A stretch of DNA of 33,574 nt. Origin: Ichthyosporea sp. XGB-2017a. Lineage: Eukaryota; Opisthokonta; Ichthyosporea. The first letter of the stretch is position 1. The number at the start of each line of letters is the position of its first letter. The position numbers and the translations under genes were made by a program. The notes beneath the pieces were generated by a model. It was not told the DNA's origin, searched no databases, and saw only the letters and a program-made list of their open reading frames with translations. Shown one piece after another: positions 1 through 7,454 of the stretch. Location of the stretch: contig PDIM01000033.1 in NCBI GenBank assembly GCA_002811675.1, positions 33,046-66,619 on the forward strand, read 5' to 3'.

Positions 1-594
1 TTTTTTTTCATTTTCATAGTTAACTTTGGTACATTAGAGTTTGGTTTTAAGCATCCAGTTTGCTTTCAACATGTTTATTCAATACTTAGAGAGTCTTTGA
101 CCAATTCCCTTCAAATTAGCGTCAAATGGAAGCTTACAGTGTCCCAAAAATACATGCCAAATCTCAAAAAAATCGAAGCAGTGGGTGACAGTCAAAAATG
201 CAAAAGAGTAGGATCTATGAGAGTGAAAATGCTTAAGAGTTCATAATTAGACTTTGTTTTAGATCAGAAAAAGTGGCCCACTTTTCCCATACATTTCATA
301 GTTAGTGAATCCCCCTGCTTTAAATTATGAAAATTGAAATTTTGGAATTCGCGGCTTTTTGAGGGAAATGCGAAAATGCTCTTTTTCTATTTTGTTTCGG
401 GGCCCGGACTGAGGAGTGAGGAGTGAAGGGGGCAACTGACTACTGACTGCTGAGTGCTGCTTCATTTCTTCCTTCTTTGTTTGTTCTATTCTGTCACTTG
501 TCAGACGTCAGTCCTCTTCAAGCAAAAAACATTGTCAGTACAAATGGCAGGGAGGGCATTCCTCCCTTCAAAACCTGAGAAAATAACGCACTCA
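1..594. other. 3' flank without a recognisable gene
   Basis: AT-rich sequence downstream of the minus-strand dehydrogenase gene. A plus-strand open frame over 454-840 begins at a GTG and mostly lies antisense to the dehydrogenase, so it is a shadow. I see no RNA gene or repeat here. Confidence 0.5.
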
Positions 595-600
595 TTTATT
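595..600 (-). promoter_or_regulatory. Poly(A) signal AATAAA of the dehydrogenase gene
   Basis: The plus strand reads tttatt, giving AATAAA on the minus strand about 20 nt past the TAA stop at 621-623. Spacing and strand fit the 3' end of the dehydrogenase transcript. Confidence 0.6.
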
Positions 601-620
601 CTTGTCTACTATCATTTCCT

Positions 621-1819
621 TCAACTCTTCCACTTGTCACGCTTCTCTTCAGTCAATTTATGCACAGCCAAGTGGGCCAGGCGAGCGTCGCGCCACTTTT
701 TCCTCTCCTCTAGCCTCTTCTCTCCCACCGATGCACGCAAACTCTCCTCCAGGGTGTCCACAGTAGGCCCACTAAACTCCCGTGCCTCTGTCATTGTGCT
801 ATACACGCTCGTGATTCCTTTCCCATACCTCTCACAGTAGTCCCGTACCCCCCCCGGTGCATTCAGGTCAATGGTCTCAAAGGGCCCCATAAAGGACCAT
901 CGCAGTCCCAGGCCCTGCGATACAGCAGTATCCACATCCTCGGGGGTGCACACCCCGTCCTCCACCAGCTTCCACGCCTCCATCAACACCGCATACTGCA
1001 GCCGGTTCAACACAAACCCATCCACCTCCTTTAGAAGCACTACTGGCGCCTGCCCAATGCGCTGCATCAACCCACGGGTCCTTGCTGTCACCTCCTGGCT
1101 CGTCCATGGCGCCGGGACAAGCTCCACCAGGGGAATATAGTGTGGGGGGTTGACAGGATGGGCCACCAGGCATTGGGATCGGTGCGTGAGCGACTCAGTG
1201 AACAGCGACGCTTTTAGACACGAACTGGAGCTGGCCAGAACGACTTTGTCCACCCAGCAGCCGCCCTCTTTCTTCTTATCCTCCCCCTTCATCTGGGCAA
1301 GGATCTGGTCCAGGGTGTGGAACAGGGACTTCTTCAAGTCTAGGTCCTCGGGGATACACTCCTGAACATGCACAGCCCCCTGGAGGGCCTCCTCCAGTTC
1401 ACACACTCCACTCATTCGTCCCACACATTCCCGCACCTTTGCATCCTCCCCCCCTTCCTCCCCACCGAGGAGCCCCTGCTTCCCCAGCGTCTCCAGCTGC
1501 TCCCGGATCCCGGACAGTGCCGCGTCAATCTGCTCCAGGTTTACATCATAAAGACACACCTGCATGCCCGCCCTTAGGAAAAGCTACATATCAACACACA
1601 CACCAAGTTATTATTAGTTAAACACCCCCCTTTCATAATAACAAACGCACACCCCCCAATCTACTTACCGAGGCCCAACAGCGCCCAATCAACCCACTGG
1701 CACACAGGACCAGCCAAGCACACAACAAAAGTACAACAGAAGTGAGTGAGTGAGAAGAGAAACAGTGAAGGGCGAGTCTGGCAAACTTACCTTCCTATAA
1801 TGGCGACTTTATCTGGCAT
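621..1819 (-). CDS. CRYL1: Lambda-crystallin-type 3-hydroxyacyl-CoA dehydrogenase family protein, three exons
   Basis: The CDS is the complement of exons 1791-1819, 1669-1696 and 621-1583, with GT-AG introns of 94 and 85 nt. It encodes 339 aa. The first exon gives MPDKVAIIG, and the two short exons complete an NAD-binding glycine motif GSGLIG (residues 9-14) followed by the acidic LYD (D32) at the end of beta-2. Further on are the SSSSSCL segment, the catalytic-histidine region VAHPVNPP, and the C-terminal 3HCDH domain (EVDGFVLNRLQYA, GPFETIDLNAPG). Order and spacing match vertebrate CRYL1 (L-gulonate 3-dehydrogenase, about 319 aa), with a small Lys/Gly-rich insertion before the SSSSS segment. 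The start is set by an in-frame TAG a little upstream and by the exact fit of the exon phases. The likely role is a cytosolic NAD-dependent dehydrogenase. The substrate is inferred from the family only. Confidence 0.93.
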
Positions 1820-2143
1820 GGCTAAGGTATTACAGTGTAGCAGAGTAACAAGAGTCCAAGTATCCCCTGAGTAGAGTGACTAAGGGTCTTTCTTCAGTGA
1901 GGGAAGTAACTCCACCCGCAAATCCTCCTCGCCCTTCTCTTTTTGTGAAAGACAAAAACAAATCAAAAACAAAAAACTTCAACGGTGGTGTCGGGAACAA
2001 AAAATAATTATTTTTTTTTTGTTTGTTTCTTGTTTTGTTTGTTTTAATAATTTGATTTATTCTTATTTTCACTTTGTAAAGTGATTAAAGGGAAGGGGGG
2101 GAGTTTCTAGTTTGAGAAAATATAAGAATCAGAGAGGGGAACT
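1820..2143. promoter_or_regulatory. Shared promoter region of a divergent gene pair
   Basis: A 324-nt gap separates the start codons of the minus-strand dehydrogenase and the plus-strand TMEM177-like gene, so both promoters and 5' leaders must lie here. It holds A/T homopolymer runs near 1990-2050 but no clear TATA or CCAAT box. An open frame across 1830-2072 on the minus strand looks like chance. Confidence 0.5.
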
Positions 2144-3313
2144 ATGGCAGGGGCGGTAGCAACAGCGACAAGGCGGGGAGCGAGGAGGGTGGCCGAGGCT
2201 GCAGTTGGGGGGGCAGGTAAGCGAGGGGGAGGAGGAGGAGGAGGAGGGAAGAGGAGTACTGGTGCAGGGACAGGAGGGGAAGGAGGGAAAGACTCTGTGC
2301 CTCACATGTCCACACCACTGCACCTCCTGAAGAGTATTGGTGTAGCTGCGGTGACCATCTTCACGGGGGGGAATATATACTCGCTGTACAGTAACCCCTT
2401 GGCGTGTTCACGGCTGCTTGTGGGTGTCGAGGGGGAGGAGGGGAAGAAGGTGCAGGGGGATCACATGCCCTCCCTGGTGGCCCCCGGGAAGTACGTCCCG
2501 GAGAATCTGCGGCTGGAGGTGCTGGAGTTCCTGCGGGACCGCATGGTAGTGGAGGAGAGGAAGCTCCGAAAGGTGGATTTGGTGATTGGGAGCGGGTTCT
2601 CGTCCTTCTCGGTGGGGTCCTTTGTGATTGGGGACCGGGTAGTGATTGGGCTTCCTCGCACAGTTTTGGCATTATATGATCCCGGCCAGGTTGAGGCGGA
2701 CACGGTCCTCGTTCAGACACAGCCGCGACCCTTCCAAGCACAGATGCGGAAGTTACTGGACCCGTCCCTGGTGGCGCAGGAAGGGCAAAAGGATCAGGGA
2801 AAGAAGGACGAGGCGCTTATCAGGGATTTGTACACGAAACTGGCGCCTGTACTTATCCCCACCAAGGAGATGGGGCGGTTTATCCTCGCCCACGAGGTGG
2901 CCCACCTGGAGGGGGAGCATGGGCTGTACGGGTCGTTCCTGAAGGGGGCTGCCAGTGCAGGCAATGTCTTGGCTGTGACTAACGCTATTGGAATGCTGCC
3001 TCGGTGGACGCTGACGAAGCGTCTGGACCCCATGCAGCAGGCAGGACTTGGGCTGGGGATGGTGTTGATGGGACTGCTGTCCCAGTATGTGTGTTTCAGA
3101 ACTGCAAACCATTACTTGGAATTCCAGGCTGATGAGAACGCGTGCCTGGTATCCCCGGCTGTTCAAGAGGCCGGCATGGCGTACATGCAGCTTCAGATTG
3201 ACAGGAATGAGGCATTGGGGGTGCCTCCATCGCAGGCGGCCTCGTTTTCGCATCCTTCCCCACAGGAACGACTGATGCGTATGAAGAAGACTGTTCCTTT
3301 GCTGCAACTGTGA
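2144..3313 (+). CDS. TMEM177/M48-like mitochondrial membrane protein with an intact HExxH zinc site
   Basis: Single-exon gene, 389 aa, ATG at 2144. The N-terminus is basic and Gly-rich with an eight-glycine run, followed by a hydrophobic segment near residues 62-82; this suits a mitochondrial presequence plus anchor. HEVAH at 250-254 is an M48-type gluzincin motif. The third ligand is E326 in EFQAD, matching the family ExxxD pattern, and a second hydrophobic segment lies near 301-318. A C-terminal HPSPQERLMRM block recalls M48 proteases. From memory, the order of blocks (a VVIGLP strand, a helix with KEMGRFILAHEVAHLE, the EFQAD helix) lines up better with TMEM177, a COX20/COX2 assembly factor in which the HExxH is degenerate, than with OMA1. 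A working protease is inference. AATAAA follows at 3331. OMA1-like M48 peptidase is the alternative name. Confidence 0.75.
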   Translation: MAGAVATATRRGARRVAEAAVGGAGKRGGGGGGGGKRSTGAGTGGEGGKDSVPHMSTPLHLLKSIGVAAVTIFTGGNIYSLYSNPLACSRLLVGVEGEEGKKVQGDHMPSLVAPGKYVPENLRLEVLEFLRDRMVVEERKLRKVDLVIGSGFSSFSVGSFVIGDRVVIGLPRTVLALYDPGQVEADTVLVQTQPRPFQAQMRKLLDPSLVAQEGQKDQGKKDEALIRDLYTKLAPVLIPTKEMGRFILAHEVAHLEGEHGLYGSFLKGAASAGNVLAVTNAIGMLPRWTLTKRLDPMQQAGLGLGMVLMGLLSQYVCFRTANHYLEFQADENACLVSPAVQEAGMAYMQLQIDRNEALGVPPSQAASFSHPSPQERLMRMKKTVPLLQL

Positions 3314-3330
3314 AGTTTTGCGTATCCGGA

Positions 3331-3336
3331 AATAAA
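3331..3336 (+). promoter_or_regulatory. Poly(A) signal AATAAA of the TMEM177-like gene
   Basis: AATAAA lies 18 nt after the TGA stop, on the same strand. Confidence 0.6.
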
Positions 3337-3349
3337 ATGAAGGAAATAG

Positions 3350-3598
3350 ACGGTCAAAATACAATTACATACTAAGGACAAACTTAAAGTCTCGTATACA
3401 ACCCGACGTCTAGTTGGTCCCGATGCTAGAGGTGACCAGATTGTGGGAGATATCCACATAAGAAATGTGGCCATTGATATTTTGCCGAAAAGCTTTGATG
3501 GTCCAATAGTCAAAGATGTAGACAATGACTTATTTATTGACGCTTATTATTTTAGTACTTTTAAGGTTGAAGTTGCCCCTATAGAGCATGAGCCATGA
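3350..3598 (+). other. Open reading segment with protein-like composition and no ATG at its start
   Basis: The frame runs from just after a TAG (3347-3349) to a TGA at 3596-3598, about 82 codons. The translation looks coding, with balanced charges and hydrophobics: RRLVGPDARGDQIVGD, then IRNVAIDILPKSFDGP and FIDAYYFSTFKVEV. It has no methionine and starts inside the 3' end of the preceding gene, so it could be an exon of an unseen gene or a relic. I do not recognise the family. Confidence 0.3.
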
Positions 3599-3725
3599 TG
3601 GATATACACTTCATGATGGATATACACTTCATGATGGATATACACTTCATGATGGATATACACTTCATGATGGATATACACTTCATGATGGATATACACT
3701 TCATGATGGATATACACTTCATGAT
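3595..3725 (+). repeat. 18-bp minisatellite, seven perfect copies
   Basis: The unit atgatggatatacacttc repeats seven times without a mismatch from 3595 to 3720, then five more matching bases follow. Because the unit is a multiple of three, all frames stay open on both strands. The resulting ORFs (MMDIHF repeats on plus, MKCISI on minus) are by-products and not convincing genes. Confidence 0.95.
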
Positions 3726-4720
3726 TGTCCTCCCATTTATTGAATTGTATGTTGTTTTAGCATCAAGTTCTGTAAGTATATTGGTCAGCGCTTTCAAAAT
3801 GAAAAATAGAAATGAAATGGAAATAAACGAAAACTATTATAGTCAAAACTTTCAAGCACAGTGGCCCATGGTGAGTGAATCAAACAACATTAGCAATAAA
3901 ATAAAGAGATGAAGAAGACGAACATCCTTAGTTACCACTTAAGACATCTCTCACTCTTGGATAATCAAATAACAATGAATTCAACATCTCCAATGAATTC
4001 ACTGGCAATGCTCAATCGGGCAGTTTGTCTCCCTTCGAATAAAACTTTCATTTCGCTCAGCCATCTCTCTCTCGGCCTGAGACACCTGACAAATGCATAC
4101 GTTCGTCGTATATATACACACTCTCTTTGCTCTGGAACATTTTGAGAGATATTGTCTCTTTCCGAATGAAAATGTGTGTCAGATGGATTTTGACCCTTTC
4201 GTGCGGTTACGTGGGAATCTGAGCAAATGATTCGCATGCTAGTGCTCTCTAAAATCACTGAAGCCTCCGTTAACAGTCAAAATGTAGTTCTGAAGATTTG
4301 CTCCATTCGACAGTTGAATTCTGACAACGAAGATGACTGGCTTATTCCAGAGATTAGAAGCCTGCGAGTCTTTATCTTAACCCAATTGATATGTCGTGCG
4401 GTTTTTACCATTTCAAAAATATAAGAATATATGAACTTGCGATTTGACATTATTGTGAACAACACCCGCTTGTCTTAGGAATGCATGTAGCATTTTGTTG
4501 CAGTGTAGCAGATATTGACATCTGACGGTTCACAATCGCATTCTTCCTCTGCGTCGATAATCCCACATGCACCAGTACGTTTTTTTGAAGATGATTTCCA
4601 CTATGTCGAAGGACTATGTTAGTGTTGTAACTAACAATTGGTTAAAAACTCCCAAGCAAAGTAATCCAGAAGTAGTGAGAAAAATGATAGCTAGCAGAGT
4701 CTTTTCACATTCATCCAATT
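3726..4720. other. Gene-poor stretch
   Basis: AT-rich sequence with only short open frames in all six frames and no convincing start, splice or homology signal. I see no RNA gene or mobile-element hallmark. Confidence 0.5.
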
Positions 4721-5272
4721 CTATTTTTCATGCATCAAGTGCTCAGGTCTACGAGGTACAGCTGGGTATGATACGCCTCGTGAATTTTTCCTTCGAGGAG
4801 GAACTTCAGGATATGGAATTCCTTGTGAATTTTTCCTTCGAGGAGGAACTTCAGGATATGGAATTCCTTGTGAATTTTTCCTTCGAGGAGGAACTTCAGG
4901 ATATGGAATTCCTTGTGAATTTCGTCGACGGTTCCCAGGTGTAGTTGAAGAAGCTCCTTTACTGCTCACCGATATACGAGGGGGGGGCAGTGGAGGCGGT
5001 TCTCCTTTCCTATCGTTTATCGTTTTTACAGAGGTGTCATTTTCGTTAACAGTGTCCTCCAAACAGTTCTTTGGGTCGAAAGTATAAGGTTTACTCGGCT
5101 GCTCCTCGTCATCGTTATTTACATGCACGGCCCCCACAGATTCCCTTCCATTCTCCTCTTCACACTTACTCATATCGATGTTTGTATTTATACTATTACT
5201 ACTATTACTTTCATTCGTGTTCTTGGGTTTCAAATGAAAGACACATACAGAACTCGGACGTACTCCTTTTCT
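4721..5272 (-). CDS. Open frame with proline-rich SH3-ligand repeats, probably a 3' exon
   Basis: The frame is open from 5272 after a TGA (5275-5273) to TAG at 4721-4723. It has no ATG near its beginning; the first start-like codon is a TTG at 5233. It is therefore more likely a terminal exon than a whole gene. The first half is Asn/Ser-rich and acidic. Then comes EPPPLPPPR, followed by a 15-residue unit NSQGIPYPEVPPRRK repeated three times and a fourth decayed copy ending PAVPRRP. PPLPPPR and PxVPPRR are typical polyproline SH3 ligands, with a tyrosine (IPYPEV) in each unit. That suggests an adaptor or scaffold tail. It lies just downstream, on the same strand, of the FERM/PTB-like segment at 5350-5613. 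It could equally be noncoding relic sequence. Confidence 0.4.
   Translation of the reverse strand, partial: RKGVRPSSVCVFHLKPKNTNESNSSNSINTNIDMSKCEEENGRESVGAVHVNNDDEEQPSKPYTFDPKNCLEDTVNENDTSVKTINDRKGEPPPLPPPRISVSSKGASSTTPGNRRRNSQGIPYPEVPPRRKNSQGIPYPEVPPRRKNSQGIPYPEVPPRRKNSRGVSYPAVPRRPEHLMHEK
4780..4914. repeat. 45-bp tandem repeat, three copies plus a partial fourth
   Basis: Copies begin at 4780, 4825 and 4870 and are nearly identical; a truncated diverged copy starts at 4915. The 45-bp unit is in phase with the minus-strand frame and encodes a 15-residue SH3-ligand-like block. Confidence 0.95.
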
Positions 5273-5349
5273 TCACCATTGTCACCATGAACAGCATGAT
5301 GCTTCTCTATACAGGCATATCAAACGCTAAGTCTTTTTTTTTTTTGGCT

Positions 5350-5613
5350 TTAGCAGTTCAATCCTGTTACAATCAATACGTTCACACGAGCAAGTGTTTT
5401 TACAACATATTTTTCCTGTTTCGAGGCCAAAAGATCCCATTTAAGAGTATATTCTTGCATGATCCTGACCAAAGTCTCCACTTCCACGAAAGCCAGTGCT
5501 TCATCTCCACATATGCCCAACCATCTATGTTCGCACTTCTGGGGGTCTTTGAATACAGACTACCACACAACACTACCCAACTCGGGAATGCTCTGTAGTG
5601 TGTGAGGACCACT
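5350..5613 (-). pseudogene. FERM F3 / PTB-like exon remnant with an in-frame stop
   Basis: On the minus strand, a splice-acceptor-like gttttcag-type site (tttggtttcag) ends at 5614. The frame that follows reads SIPELGSVVW, then TAG at 5562-5560, then SVFKDPQKCEHRWLGIC, GDEALAFVEVETLVRIMQEY and TLKWDLLASKQ until TAA at 5352-5350. The pattern of a YG-like turn, a KD strand, a WLGIC strand and an ET...MQEY.L strand recalls the F2-F3 junction and F3 (PTB-fold) of talin or MyTH4-FERM proteins. The internal TAG falls in the middle of the fold, so this is either a decayed copy or a gene whose exons I have not resolved. The family call comes from memory and is weak. Confidence 0.3.
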
Positions 5614-5972
5614 CTGAAACCAAATTCCTTAGCGCTTAACTATACAAAGTTGTCCCAGAGCGTCTTCTGTAGAGGCTCTGTAATTTTCTGAATGGAATGG
5701 GAAAATACGCGTTTTTTAACCATATTTGGTAATATTTGATGTGTCAAGAAGTATGCCTCTTATCTATATATCAGCTGACAGATTGTAAAACTTTGTAAGC
5801 CTAATTACCACCATCATGGGATTGAGCAAAGCTCAATTCAGTGTTACTGCTAATTCTGCTTCGAGACAATATCGGGGCTTATGGTAACTGGGGAGAGGAT
5901 ATGCATGCATGCTCAAATTTCTTTTTTTTGCGCTGTAATTGAACAAAAACAAAAGGTTTAAGATTTTCATAA

Positions 5973-6037
5973 TATCAAATAGAAAAGGATCCTCAACAGC
6001 TTGTCTATCAAATAGAAAAGGATCCTCAACAGCTTGT
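5973..6037. repeat. 33-bp direct duplication
   Basis: Two almost identical adjacent copies start with tatcaaatagaaaaggatcc at 5973 and 6006. Confidence 0.9.
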
Positions 6038-6354
6038 TGGAAAAGCCTCAATAGGGTCCATATTTAATCTTAAAACATACATTGAACACATGATAGACAG
6101 TAGTTGAAATTACTTCACCAGCAATACAGTATAAACTTTGTTACAACAACGTATAATGTACTGTACCTTGCATGGTGCGCTTCCAGAAAGTCCCAAATCT
6201 AAAAAGAGTTTGAACTTTGAAATTTGAATTGTGCGCCATGGTAGAGTGCATGTGGCCTGCTGAAGCGGGGAATTGGGAGTCCAATTCGCATTGCAACAGC
6301 ATGACAACAAAAAGTACATTGTGTGTTGAACCCTACACAACAGGGTGCTTCTAG

Positions 6355-6465
6355 CCAATAAGGATGCTGTAATAGGCATCCACATAAGGAAAGTCGAGGA
6401 CTGATTGGACGATGAGGGGCTTTGTTGATGGCTTTACTTAACACTAAATTAAAAGAATGGCCAAT
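6355..6465. promoter_or_regulatory. Cluster of three CCAAT boxes
   Basis: CCAAT occurs at 6355-6359 and 6461-6465 on plus, and at 6404-6408 as ATTGG. Two have the extended CCAATC(A) form preferred by NF-Y. The spacing of about 50-55 bp is regular. They lie 1 kb upstream of the zinc-finger start, which would fit a promoter if there is a 5'UTR intron. Confidence 0.4.
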
Positions 6466-7454
6466 CAGGGAGGAGAGAAATGTCTTTGTCTGGTGAAAAT
6501 TTCACCATTTTGACACAAAAAAGAACAGCTTCGAGTTTAGTGTTCATTCTACGGTGAAAATAACGACATAGATTGACCCATAAGGTCTTATTGTGTAACA
6601 ATAGTTCTATGTAACATAATCAAAAATATAAATCACGAATTATAGCCTATTGCCAATAATTTATTGTTTGTATCTGATGACTCATGACTGATGTCAGCTG
6701 GTGTAGTTCGTTACCGGTTGCTAAGCGAATGCTGTAAAAACGACTGTGATATCTTCAGATATTACAAATTGCTGTGACTCGCGTACTATCCTTTATTCCT
6801 TGCCCAGTGAAGTAATTAACGTCGCAAGATCCGATCGCGAGTAGCTTATAGGCGTATTGCATACAGCCCAACTATGAAGTCCATGTGTAAGCTGTGAGAT
6901 GTGTCTTATGTCTACATTATTACATTATAGTATGTAGTGTAATTAAAACTACGTCTACATATAGTTCTTTTTACATGTAAAGTCAGTAAAGATAATTGGC
7001 TGAGGCCCAGGGCTAGCAGCCTCATATCTAGAACTAATTACAGTAGCACCTCAAGACTCGAGTAGATAGACGTGAATGATGAAGATACGAGTATATACGA
7101 ACCAGGTACTGTAAATATACTGGACCATCAAGACAACTGCAGATAATAGCTGATTCCTGCTCCACAAGTGGGGCAATAATTAAATGATGCGGGAAATTAC
7201 AACGATAAAGCAGGGATCAGATCACAGAAGCACTTTGAATTACAGTAAAGGGTCCTTGACAGCTCAGGAGAAAGATTAGTATTTGAGAGGAAGACTAAAT
7301 TTATTTAGATTTGGAACAGAAGAAGAGTGAGGGGTTTTTTCTTTTCTTTTGTTTTCTTTGTTAGTTTGTTGAGTTGGATTTTATTTGCTTTTAATTAATA
7401 TAACAGGGCTTTGGCGCATACAGGGAAAAAAGTAGTTAAAGCGATAAAGACAAA

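Larger units (their letters stand above)
5614..7454. other. Gene-poor stretch and upstream region of the zinc-finger gene
   Basis: No convincing coding sequence. It contains a 33-bp duplication (5973-6037), a cluster of three CCAAT boxes (6355-6465), a 15-bp palindrome (6492-6506) and a possible 5'UTR splice acceptor (taattaatataacag, ending at 7407) just ahead of the zinc-finger start. Minus-strand ORFs of 70-90 codons here have biased, repeat-derived or Cys-rich composition and no ATG-based support. Confidence 0.45.

Noticed and set aside
877-1173. Overlapping frames inside the dehydrogenase and other genes, such as 871-1140, 2361-2741 and 32406-32909
   Set aside because: They are antisense or out-of-frame shadows of well-supported genes, with biased composition.
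3595-3912. Plus-strand ORF of MMDIHF repeats (and minus-strand MKCISI ORF)
   Set aside because: Both are created by the 18-bp minisatellite whose period is a multiple of three; no domain or context supports translation.
6110-6444. Two minus-strand ORFs rich in Cys, Leu and Ser
   Set aside because: Low-complexity translations with no motif; the underlying DNA holds CCAAT boxes and looks like promoter sequence.
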